Of a DNA stretch of 64,000 bases, positions 36,517 to 44,855 are shown piece by piece. The notes under the pieces were generated by a model. That model searched no databases, was not told the DNA's origin, and saw only the letters and a list, made by a program, of their open reading frames with translations. The stretch lies in the NCBI GenBank assembly GCA_009711615.1, contig VENI01000007.1, positions 106,349 to 170,348 of the forward strand, given 5' to 3'. The stretch is from Bacillota bacterium (lineage in GTDB: Bacteria > Bacillota > Desulfotomaculia > Desulfotomaculales > Desulfohalotomaculaceae). The first letter of the stretch is position 1. Each line of letters starts with the position of its first letter. The position numbers and the translations under genes were made by a program.

Positions 36517-38799
36517 CTATTCGTTTTCTTTATTTAGAAGTGCTTTATATACCTTTTCTTCTGTAATCGGAATTTCAAAAAATCTTATTCCAATGGCATT
36601 AAATATAGCATTGGCTATGGCTGGTGCCGTGGCTACAAGCCCGGTTTCTCCTACGCCTTTAACACCGAATGGATGAGACGGTTCTGCAGCTTCAACAATT
36701 ATTGCCTCTAGCTCAGGAATATCAACAGCAGTGGGTAGCATGTATTTATGGAACCCGTCATTTAACTGCTGCCCTTTGTCATTATACTTTATTTCTTCAC
36801 TAAGTGCATAACCTATACCCTGGGCCAAGCCACCGTGTAGCTGTCCTTCTACAATCTGCGGATGTATTGCTTTGCCCACGTCGTGAGCTGCCACCAACTT
36901 AACAACCTTGACCTTTCCTGTTTCGGTATCCACTTCAACTTCAGCAAAATGGGCCAGCCATGGCGGGGCATTTTCCGGAACTATTTTTCCAACTCCAATA
37001 AACTGCTGCCCTTCCAAGTGAGCATCAACGGCAACTTTATTTAAAGGCAGTTGTTTTTCCGGATTATTAATAGCTAATACGTTATTATTTTCAATTTGTA
37101 ATTCTTCTTCCTCAACTTCCATTTTTTTAGCTGCATACTGCAGTATTTGTTTTTTTGCATCGTTTGCTGCCGCTACCACGGCAATCCCTGAGGCGTAACA
37201 GGTTCGACTGGCATGACTACCGATATCAAATGGTGTCGATTCTGTATCTGCAAATGTCACGCTGACTTTATCAAAACTAATTCCTAGTGTTTCAGCCGCC
37301 ATTTGAGCAAGAGTTGTAATGGTGCCTGTTCCCATATCCGGCACGCCGGTAGCAAGAAGTACTGAACCATCCTGGTGTATAGTGATATAAGCGTTGGAAT
37401 AATCACCACAGAACGGCCAGGCGTTTGATACGTGACTTCCTATACCAACGCCAATTCCCCTTTTCTTAGTAGACCCTTTCTCAACTTTACCCCGGCAGTC
37501 CCAATTAATAGCAGCAGCACCTTTTTTAATACATTCTTCCAACCCGGAGCTTTGACATTTATAGGGCAATACCCACTGATCTCCCGGTTTCATCATATTT
37601 TTCATTCTAATATCTAACGGATCCAGGCCTAACTTTTCAGCTATTATGTCTACTTGCGATTCAATAGCAAACATAGCCTGGGGATTACCAAACCCTCGCA
37701 TCGCACCGCCTGGGGTAGTATTTGTATATACACTGTGTCCGTCGTACATTTGATTAGCACAGCGGTAAACAGATAATCCCATTGCCCCTAATACACCAGG
37801 AGTCTCAGCGCTCCAGCTACAATATGCACCTGCATTTAGTAATCCTCTCATCTTACGGGCAGTAAATGTGCCGTCTTTTTTAACACCAGTTTTAACAGTA
37901 ACATAACCGGAGTGACGGGTGTCAGAGGCAATAAAGTCTTCCTTGCGATCATAAACAACTTTAACAGGTTTTTTAGCCTGCATGGCCAGTGCCATTGCAA
38001 TGGGCTCCGCCTTGGCGGATAACCCAATCCTCACTCCGAACCCACCACCAATATAAGGAGGGTTTAATACTCTCACCTTACTATAAGGAAGTCCAAATAT
38101 AGTTGCTAAAATACGTTGGGATGGGTGAGGTGTCTGGGTGGTTGACCAGATAGTTACTCTGCCGTCAACTCCAACTTTCGCCACTGCTGCCTGGGTTTCC
38201 ATTTGGGCTTGTTTTTGCACTGGAAGCTTAAAGGTATGTTCAAAAACTTCATCTGCTTCCTCAAAACCCTTTTCAACATCTCCCATTTCCATATGAATTT
38301 TTTCCCCGGGAATATTTCGTCCTTCCTTACACTGACCATGTAGTAATGGTGCTTCAGTTTTCATTGCTTCTAGGGGATCGAAAACCGCTGGCAATTCTTC
38401 ATATTCTACTTTAATCAGTTTTATGGCTTGTTCAGCTATTTCCATGGATTCTGCTGCAACTGCAGCAACTTCATCTCCCACATAACGTACCACTGAATCG
38501 AAAACATACTGATCTTCCACCGGTTGCAAGGGCGGTATTGTAAATGTTGAGGTGGCAGATGTGTTAAACTTCACCCGTGGTGTGTTCTTGTAACAAACCA
38601 CCGCCTCTACACCAGGATGCTTTTCAGCCTCACTGGTATCAATATTTATAATTTTCGCATGGGGGTACGGACTGCGCAACACTTTACCATAAAGCATATG
38701 TGGCAGACTTATGTCTGTTGTAAAAGTAGCAGCACCCATCGCTTTTTCTACAGAATCCAATTTACGAACATTTTTACCGACAATAGATGTTTTTTTCAT
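36517..38799 (-). CDS. Molybdenum hydroxylase (xanthine dehydrogenase family) Mo-binding subunit
   Basis: 760 residues, the usual length for clostridial Mo subunits. Conserved blocks: VGDEVAAVAAES, PYIGGGFGVRIGL, GGAMRGFGNPQAMFAIE (Mo-pterin region), GSHASRTCYASG, and the catalytic glutamate motif GVKGVGETGL near the C-terminus. It would hydroxylate a carbon of a heterocycle or aldehyde, passing electrons to the 2Fe-2S and FAD subunits. Substrate cannot be fixed by eye; xanthine, another purine or an N-heterocycle are candidates. AGGAGGGG precedes the ATG. With YqeB in the operon it may be a selenium-dependent enzyme. Confidence 0.93.
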   Translation of the reverse strand: MKKTSIVGKNVRKLDSVEKAMGAATFTTDISLPHMLYGKVLRSPYPHAKIINIDTSEAEKHPGVEAVVCYKNTPRVKFNTSATSTFTIPPLQPVEDQYVFDSVVRYVGDEVAAVAAESMEIAEQAIKLIKVEYEELPAVFDPLEAMKTEAPLLHGQCKEGRNIPGEKIHMEMGDVEKGFEEADEVFEHTFKLPVQKQAQMETQAAVAKVGVDGRVTIWSTTQTPHPSQRILATIFGLPYSKVRVLNPPYIGGGFGVRIGLSAKAEPIAMALAMQAKKPVKVVYDRKEDFIASDTRHSGYVTVKTGVKKDGTFTARKMRGLLNAGAYCSWSAETPGVLGAMGLSVYRCANQMYDGHSVYTNTTPGGAMRGFGNPQAMFAIESQVDIIAEKLGLDPLDIRMKNMMKPGDQWVLPYKCQSSGLEECIKKGAAAINWDCRGKVEKGSTKKRGIGVGIGSHVSNAWPFCGDYSNAYITIHQDGSVLLATGVPDMGTGTITTLAQMAAETLGISFDKVSVTFADTESTPFDIGSHASRTCYASGIAVVAAANDAKKQILQYAAKKMEVEEEELQIENNNVLAINNPEKQLPLNKVAVDAHLEGQQFIGVGKIVPENAPPWLAHFAEVEVDTETGKVKVVKLVAAHDVGKAIHPQIVEGQLHGGLAQGIGYALSEEIKYNDKGQQLNDGFHKYMLPTAVDIPELEAIIVEAAEPSHPFGVKGVGETGLVATAPAIANAIFNAIGIRFFEIPITEEKVYKALLNKENE

Positions 38800-38814
38800 A
38801 CTAACCCCTCCTCT

Positions 38815-39300
38815 CTATTTGCCTTGTTGTGATTGCATCATTTCAGCCGCTGCCATAATGGCTTCTTCTATCTTGAGATAACCGGTACACCGACAAACAT
38901 TGCCGGCGATAGCTTCTTTAATTTCTTCCCTAGATGGAACAACATTTTTATCTAACAGGGCTTTGGCAGACATAATCATACCAGGGGTACAGAAACCGCA
39001 CTGGATAGCACCATAATCCACAAAGGTTTCTTGTAATGGATGAAGTTTTTCTACTGTGCCAATACCTTCAATTGTCTCCACTGCTGCATCCATAGCCTGC
39101 AGTGCCGGTACAATACAAGAATTAACCGCTTTGCCGTTCATAATAATAGTACAGGCACCGCATTCTCCTTTACCACAGCCTTTTTTAGTGCCTGTAAGTC
39201 CTAGATCTTCACGAAGCGCATCAAGTAGAGTATCATCAAAAGAAACAAGTCTTTCCACTGGTTTACCGTTAAGTATCATTTTTAAAACAGTTTTAGCCAT
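38815..39300 (-). CDS. Molybdenum hydroxylase 2Fe-2S subunit
   Basis: 161 residues with both 2Fe-2S clusters of the family: plant-type ligands GCGKGECGACT (about 41-51) with NSC, and the C-terminal CGFCTPGM and GNVCRCTGYLKI. It passes electrons from the Mo site to FAD. Lies between the FAD and Mo subunit genes with short gaps. Confidence 0.95.
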   Translation of the reverse strand: MAKTVLKMILNGKPVERLVSFDDTLLDALREDLGLTGTKKGCGKGECGACTIIMNGKAVNSCIVPALQAMDAAVETIEGIGTVEKLHPLQETFVDYGAIQCGFCTPGMIMSAKALLDKNVVPSREEIKEAIAGNVCRCTGYLKIEEAIMAAAEMMQSQQGK

Positions 39301-39336
39301 GAAACTCCCTCCCTTATTCCTTAAATTAAATGACTA

Positions 39337-40197
39337 TTATTTTTGAGCCTCAGCAAAGGCTTCTATTAATCCACGTTTTACCAATGTTTGTAATACAGAT
39401 TTACGATATTCTCCGGAACCTCTTAACGCACTATCTCGGGGATTTGCTTGGGAAGCAACAGCATTAGCAGTAGCAATAATGGTCTCTTCATTTACTTGTT
39501 TGCCCTGAATCATTTTTTCAGCCTCAGTTGCCCGCACAGGTTTAGGTGCCACCGGTGCCATCACTAACCGCAACCAATCAACCTTATCACCTGACAGTGT
39601 GACCACTACACTGACATTAAGCATTGGTAGTGCCAATGCCCCCCGCTGGGCCAGACGTACAAAGGCCGAACCCTGGCCAGACTGCAGGGAAGGGAACTTA
39701 ATTGACGTAACTAATTGTTTGCTGCTGTCAATTTTACTTTGGCCCACACCGAGATACAGTTCTTCTACCGGCAAGTAAGAGATGCCGTTCTCGTCAAAAA
39801 TTTCAGCTACCGCCCCTAACGCTATTAGAGCCACAGCAGCATCAGCAGCAGGTTGAGCGTTTATAACGTTACCCACCATTGTGCCGGTATTACGAATCTG
39901 TAATGAACCCACTGTTCTACATGCTTTAGCTAAAACAGGAGCCTTTTCTTGAATTAATTTTGAAGTGGCTACTTCTTGGTGGGTTACGGCTGCACCAATG
40001 ATAATACTTCCGTCCACAATTTCAATTTTCTTTAAACTGTCAACACAATTGATATCAACTAGTTTCTCTACCTCGGTTTTACCCGCTTTCATGTCTAACA
40101 TGAGGTCAGTACCCCCAGCAATTATCCTGGCATTACCTTGCCTTAGGCTGGCCAACACCCCATCTACAGTTTTAGGTTGTACATAATCTTTTAGCAT
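39337..40197 (-). CDS. Molybdenum hydroxylase FAD-binding subunit
   Basis: 286 residues of the CoxM/XdhB family. FAD-binding motifs IIAGGTDLMLDMKAG (about 20-34) and QIRNTGTMVGNVINAQPAAD (about 99-118). C-terminal CO dehydrogenase flavoprotein domain with SALRGSGEYRKSVL. First gene of the six-gene operon; AAGGAGG precedes the ATG and a near-consensus sigma-54 promoter lies about 45 nt further up. Confidence 0.95.
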   Translation of the reverse strand: MLKDYVQPKTVDGVLASLRQGNARIIAGGTDLMLDMKAGKTEVEKLVDINCVDSLKKIEIVDGSIIIGAAVTHQEVATSKLIQEKAPVLAKACRTVGSLQIRNTGTMVGNVINAQPAADAAVALIALGAVAEIFDENGISYLPVEELYLGVGQSKIDSSKQLVTSIKFPSLQSGQGSAFVRLAQRGALALPMLNVSVVVTLSGDKVDWLRLVMAPVAPKPVRATEAEKMIQGKQVNEETIIATANAVASQANPRDSALRGSGEYRKSVLQTLVKRGLIEAFAEAQK

Positions 40198-40252
40198 GAC
40201 TTAACCTCCTTTTAGAGATATAATACTTATATGTTTTCACTATCAATAATTA

Positions 40253-40272
40253 GTGCAAAAGATATGCCAACC
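40253..40272 (-). promoter_or_regulatory. Sigma-54 (-24/-12) promoter of the Mo-hydroxylase operon
   Basis: On the minus strand the sequence reads TTGGCATATCTTTTGCA: GG and GC dinucleotides exactly 10 nt apart, matching the TGGCAY-N5-TTGCA consensus. Predicted transcription start is near 40243, about 45 nt before the first start codon. The adjacent response regulator has a sigma-54 interaction domain, so it is the likely activator. Confidence 0.8.
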
Positions 40273-40373
40273 AAAATCAGTTAGCCAAATATTCTAAACA
40301 ATCATAAAATACAGTTATTTCTATCGGCGTATTTACTTCTTAATATTTATAGTTCTCACACTTCAGCCAACAA

Positions 40374-40408
40374 AAAAACGGCCCCAGCCGAATTTTTGGC
40401 GCCGTTTT
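40374..40408 (-). terminator. Terminator of the two-component system operon
   Basis: Stem AAAACGGC-GCC / GGC-GCCGTTTT region around AAAAATTC, with a run of T on the minus strand, at the stop codon of the response regulator. It separates that operon from the sigma-54 promoter downstream. Confidence 0.8.
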
Positions 40409-41858
40409 ATTTTTCATTTTGAATATATCGCAACATGCGTGGTGTAGCATTTAATATTTTAGCAGCTTTTCCTCTATCTCCATCGGTATCATTTATTACT
40501 TCTTCAATAACCCTTCTAGCAACATAACCCTGGGCAGATTTTAATTCATTCATAAGTTCTTTTAGATCAGTTTTATGAGGGTCCAGTTGCTTAACTAAGT
40601 TATCAGACCATTGGGCTACAATTTCTTGAATGTCACCTGTCTTCTCTTCTTCAATTAAAGATTCAAACTTTTCATTGCGAGTATTTTTTATTTTTTCCGG
40701 CAAGTGTATTACTTCTATTTCTCCCCCGTCAGATAATGCCACTGCCTGTGTTACAACATTGGCCAACTCCCTTATATTACCTGGCCAATGGTATTCTATC
40801 ATCTTCTCCATTGCCTTTGCGTTGACAGTAATCGGAATATCTTCTTCGGATGTATTTCTGCTAATAAAATGGCTTACCAACAAGGGAATATCACATTTGC
40901 GTCGACGAAGTGGAGGTATTTCTAATGTAACAACATCCAGTCTATAAAAAAGGTCTTCACGGAATCGTTTATTTTGAACTGCATTTTCAAGGTTAACATT
41001 GGTGGCAGCAACAACTCTGACATCGGTATTTAATTTTTTCTCCCCACCTACAGGAGTAAATTCTCCAGTTTCCAGTACACGCAACAATTTAACTTGAATA
41101 GAAGGACTGGCGTCGCCAATCTCATCTAAAAACAATGTCCCATTATCTGCAATTTGAAAAATCCCTTTTCTTGAGCCTTGGGCACCGGTAAATGACCCTT
41201 TTTGGTGACCAAACAACTCACTTTCCAATAAATTTTCAGTAAATGCACCACAGTTTACTGCTATAAACGGCTGCTCCTTGCGGTGGCTTTGGGAATGAAT
41301 AAACCTGGCCACAACCTCTTTACCTACACCTGTTTCACCCTGAATTAGCACATTAATATCTTTATCTGAAATTTTATTAGCAAGGTTTAATACTGGAATC
41401 AGTGGGCTGTTATTGTCAGCAATAATCCCGTAATCTTTAGATAAACTGAAATAATTTTGAACATTTAGCTTCCAATCTGAAGAGCTACTAGATGCTATTG
41501 CGTGATCTATTAGTTGCTCCAATTTATCCAAATCTTCAAAGGGTTTTTCAATGTAGTCAAATGCTCCCAACTTTATGGCGTCCACAGCGGTTTTTACAGT
41601 GCTGTATCCCGTCATAATTATCACTTCACAGTCGGGTGAAGCCTCTTTAATGATTGAGAGCAGTTTTATACCATTTGTATCCGGAAGCTTTAAATCCACC
41701 ATGGCCAGGTCAAAGGTTGATTGTGCCAGCGCCTTACTGGCATCATTACCATCATTTGCAAGACAAACATCAAACCCTTTATCTTGAAGCAAAAAATCAA
41801 AAAAGGTACAAACTTCAACCTCATCATCAATCACCAAAACCTTAGGTGGTTTCTTCAT
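40407..41858 (-). CDS. Sigma-54-dependent response regulator (NtrC type)
   Basis: 483 residues: receiver domain (1-120; VLVIDDEVEVCTFF, phosphoacceptor in LAMVDLKLPDTNG, Lys in YIEKPFEDL), AAA+ domain (150-375) with GETGVGKE (about 175), GSFTGA contact loop (about 221, a normal variant) and LFLDEIGDA, then a C-terminal Fis-like HTH (DRGKAAKILNATPRMLRYI). Unusual is the long, charged linker (about 375-430) before the HTH. Encoded 2 nt after the kinase stop with GGAGGTG, so it is its partner. Most likely target: the sigma-54 promoter of the Mo-hydroxylase operon 150 nt downstream. Confidence 0.94.
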   Translation of the reverse strand: MKKPPKVLVIDDEVEVCTFFDFLLQDKGFDVCLANDGNDASKALAQSTFDLAMVDLKLPDTNGIKLLSIIKEASPDCEVIIMTGYSTVKTAVDAIKLGAFDYIEKPFEDLDKLEQLIDHAIASSSSSDWKLNVQNYFSLSKDYGIIADNNSPLIPVLNLANKISDKDINVLIQGETGVGKEVVARFIHSQSHRKEQPFIAVNCGAFTENLLESELFGHQKGSFTGAQGSRKGIFQIADNGTLFLDEIGDASPSIQVKLLRVLETGEFTPVGGEKKLNTDVRVVAATNVNLENAVQNKRFREDLFYRLDVVTLEIPPLRRRKCDIPLLVSHFISRNTSEEDIPITVNAKAMEKMIEYHWPGNIRELANVVTQAVALSDGGEIEVIHLPEKIKNTRNEKFESLIEEEKTGDIQEIVAQWSDNLVKQLDPHKTDLKELMNELKSAQGYVARRVIEEVINDTDGDRGKAAKILNATPRMLRYIQNEK

Positions 41859-41860
41859 AC

Positions 41861-43534
41861 TTACACCTCCACATCATTATCTTGAAGGGGTAGCACCATT
41901 GTAAAGATACTACCTTGGTTTATTTTACTTTCTACTTCAATTCTCCCTCCATGACTCTCTGCTATCCCTATACTTACAGAAAGACCAAGGCCTGTGCCTT
42001 TCTGTACCTCTTTAGTAGTAAAAAAAGGGTTAAATATCTGCTCCATATTTTCTTTTGGAATACCACAACCGTTATCCCCCACCTTTAAGAATATCTCAGT
42101 AGCATTGTTTTCGTTATTCTTTAATCCAGTGGTGATTTTTATATATTTACTCTCTTTCTCTCCTAGTGCATCTTTTGCATTAAGCAACAAGTTTAATACC
42201 ACCTGCTCCAACTGTTGACTATTACCGTGTATCATTGGCAGGTCATCAGCTTGTTTAACAACTAGTTCTGTGCCATTTTGCTCTATTTGATAACGAATTA
42301 GCGAAAGGGCATTCTCTACCACACAGTTAATATCAACCATTTGGTTGGCCTGCTGCTTATCCTGCCGAGAAAATGTTAACAAATTCTCAATAATTCTTTT
42401 ACAACGGGTTCCGCATTTTTTTATGTCTTCCAGCAACCTGTACTCTGGTTGGTTGTTAGGTTTTTTTCGCAAAACAAGTTGAGCATTACCAAGGATGGCT
42501 GTTAGTGGGCTATTTAGTTCATGAGCTACTCCTGCAGCCATTTCGCCAATGGCCGCCAATTTCGCTGATTGAAATAATTGAGATTCCATTCTTAATTTTT
42601 CAGTAACATCTTTAACATGGCATACTACCTCTAACACTTCTCCTTTACTACTTAATACCGGAAAAGCAGCAATATCCATAATTTTACCGGCAGGCCCTTT
42701 CATTTCTGCTGATGCAGGTTGTCCTGTTTCGAAGGCCTTAACCGCTGGGCATAGATCGCATTTTATGACACTATTTAGTTTTTCATAACATTTTTGTCCA
42801 ATTACTTCATAAGCGGGCCGAGAATTTATAGTGTCACGATTAATGCTGATAACTTCAAATTTTTTATTAATTACAAAAAGCAGATCCGGAACAGCTTGAA
42901 ATGTAGATTCCCACACCTTTTTACTTTTTAAAACTTCGTTATATAAATTAGAGTTAGATAAGCAAACTGCCAATTGATCAGCTAGATGCTGAACAAACAC
43001 AAAATCAGACTTAGAATAGGCATAAGGGTTTTTACTACCAAAGTTAAGTGTTCCAATAACTTCACCCCTCACCAATAAAGGAGCCATTATAGCAGATTGA
43101 ATTCCAATTAATTTTAATGAACTATCTTCTTGATACTTATTTTTGTCATTCCATATATCTAAACGTAGAAAACATTGATTGTCTTCAATAGCTTTCCATG
43201 GTGCAGAATTTTCCCGAGTAAGTACAGTACCCACTCCTAGTATTTTTTGATCCTTTGGAATACCTGATTTAATCACCAGTTCACCTCTGTCTAACAGACA
43301 AAAGCTAAGCAAATCATAAGCCATAACTTGACGCAGTGGTTCAGCAACTCGTTCGATAATCTCATCATAAGTCATATCAACATTGATACTGCGAGCAATT
43401 TGGTTAATTATTTCCAGGCGTTTGTTCTGCTTGGACATTTCCTCTATTGTTCTTTTGAGTTCTGCGTAGTGACTCTGCCTGGTTGATTGTACACCAGTTA
43501 GTTTAGCAATGATTTGTTGATCAACTTTCCTCAT
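41861..43534 (-). CDS. Sensor histidine kinase with GAF and Cys-containing PAS domains
   Basis: About 557 residues, no membrane segment: GAF domain (about 50-195), PAS domain (200-320) carrying a cysteine set (KCYEKL...KCDLCP), dimerisation/phosphoacceptor domain with GEMAAGVAHELNSPL (about 340) and an ATPase domain (LLNAKDAL, DNGCGIP, GTGLGLSVSIGI). A soluble kinase suggests a cytoplasmic signal, perhaps the substrate of the nearby hydroxylase or redox state. Start at ATG 43534, with TAGGTGA upstream; the GTG at 43543 is inside that site. In one transcript with the response regulator and probably the ADH-like gene. Confidence 0.92.
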   Translation of the reverse strand: MRKVDQQIIAKLTGVQSTRQSHYAELKRTIEEMSKQNKRLEIINQIARSINVDMTYDEIIERVAEPLRQVMAYDLLSFCLLDRGELVIKSGIPKDQKILGVGTVLTRENSAPWKAIEDNQCFLRLDIWNDKNKYQEDSSLKLIGIQSAIMAPLLVRGEVIGTLNFGSKNPYAYSKSDFVFVQHLADQLAVCLSNSNLYNEVLKSKKVWESTFQAVPDLLFVINKKFEVISINRDTINSRPAYEVIGQKCYEKLNSVIKCDLCPAVKAFETGQPASAEMKGPAGKIMDIAAFPVLSSKGEVLEVVCHVKDVTEKLRMESQLFQSAKLAAIGEMAAGVAHELNSPLTAILGNAQLVLRKKPNNQPEYRLLEDIKKCGTRCKRIIENLLTFSRQDKQQANQMVDINCVVENALSLIRYQIEQNGTELVVKQADDLPMIHGNSQQLEQVVLNLLLNAKDALGEKESKYIKITTGLKNNENNATEIFLKVGDNGCGIPKENMEQIFNPFFTTKEVQKGTGLGLSVSIGIAESHGGRIEVESKINQGSIFTMVLPLQDNDVEV

Positions 43535-43549
43535 ATAATTCACCTACCA

Positions 43550-44692
43550 CTAATATGCACGTCTTAGAATGTATATAACATCATTTAGTACGACTTCTCT
43601 GGGATTTGTAACAAGGCAGATATCTTTAATTACATTGTTGGCTAAGGTTGGCAACAGTGTACTTTCTATTCCGATCTGAGACAGTGAAGTTGGCAGTTCC
43701 GTATCTTTTACTAAGCTTTGAACTGCAGACAGAACTTTTTCTGCTTCAGAATTATAATCTTCCACAGATTCTCCCAATGCTTCGGCAAGAAGCCCATATT
43801 TATAGCGTGCTTCAGGAAGGTTAAATTCCATTACTCTCGGCAGTAATACCGCATCCACCAATCCAGCTGGCAAATTATATAGCGCACAAATTTGATGGGT
43901 TATGGCATGCACTGCTCCAAGTATGGCATTAGAAAAAGCCAACCCCGCTTTCATATTGGCCACTGCCATTGAGCGGTGAAGCTCATCATTTCTAATACCT
44001 TGTTGAATCTTACGTAAGGAACTGGATACTATATTGACAGCATCAAGGGCATGTGTATCAGTGATAGGATTTGCTGCCACTGACACATAGGCCTCAATGG
44101 CGTGAGATAGTACGTTGAAGCCTGAATATAACATTGATTTATTATCCAGTGTAGCTAAAAATTGAGGATCGTAGATAGCAATATTAGGTATTAATGATTT
44201 TGATATCAAAGTCATTTTACGTTTTTCTGAAGAATTTACGATGATGGCAAACTGAGATACCTCTGAGCCAGAGCCTGCAGTGGTCGGTATAGCCAGCATT
44301 GGCGGTAAGGGGTTAGATACACTGTCAATATGCTCATAATCTGATACATTTCCACCGTTAGATACTAATAGCGCCACTGCTTTAGCCGCATCAATAGGGC
44401 TCCCACCACCAACTGCCAGAACTGCATCACATTTGCCTTGTTTATATTGTTTTACTCCTGCTAATAAATTTTTATCTTGAGGATTAGATAGCACATCAGC
44501 CCAGACAACATACTCCAAACCAGCGCTTTTTAAGTGATGAAGTATCTGCTCTAACCAACCAGCTTTAACAATATCGCTATCTGTTATTACAAATATTTTT
44601 TTAGCACCTAAGCGTACCGCACTTTCACCGCATTGACTGATAGTTCCTGACCCAAATATTACTTCAGGAGAAACAAAACTAAACATTTCCAC
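43550..44692 (-). CDS. Iron-type alcohol dehydrogenase-like protein with altered metal site
   Basis: 380 residues, type III (iron-dependent) ADH family: nucleotide-binding GGGSPIDAAKA (about 96), PTTAGSGSEVSQFA, and AVHAITHQICALYNLP. Compared with FucO, the four metal ligands correspond here to Asn (GFNVLSHA instead of GIDALTHA), His, His and Ala (LPAG instead of TPHG). Two of four ligands are therefore missing, while the NAD(P) site looks intact. It may use no metal, be non-catalytic, or act on a different chemistry. It is the first gene before the kinase and response regulator (15-nt gap), so it could feed or sense the same pathway. Confidence 0.85.
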   Translation of the reverse strand: MEMFSFVSPEVIFGSGTISQCGESAVRLGAKKIFVITDSDIVKAGWLEQILHHLKSAGLEYVVWADVLSNPQDKNLLAGVKQYKQGKCDAVLAVGGGSPIDAAKAVALLVSNGGNVSDYEHIDSVSNPLPPMLAIPTTAGSGSEVSQFAIIVNSSEKRKMTLISKSLIPNIAIYDPQFLATLDNKSMLYSGFNVLSHAIEAYVSVAANPITDTHALDAVNIVSSSLRKIQQGIRNDELHRSMAVANMKAGLAFSNAILGAVHAITHQICALYNLPAGLVDAVLLPRVMEFNLPEARYKYGLLAEALGESVEDYNSEAEKVLSAVQSLVKDTELPTSLSQIGIESTLLPTLANNVIKDICLVTNPREVVLNDVIYILRRAY

Positions 44693-44809
44693 CGCTTATC
44701 ACCCTGTCAGAATTTTTATTATATTCTAATTCAATATTTAAAAACCTAAATCCTTTTCATTTATACTTGTAATTAAAAGTATTTTTTTCATATTCTAGTA
44801 AACAATAAA

Positions 44810-44843
44810 AAATCCCCTCATAGTGTCTACTATAAGGGGATTG
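44810..44843 (-). terminator. Terminator of the RND efflux operon
   Basis: Stem AATCCCCT-ATAGT / ACTAT-AGGGGATT with a small loop, followed by a T run on the minus strand (TTTTTTATTG). Confidence 0.85.
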
Positions 44844-44855
44844 AAATAATTCTAT

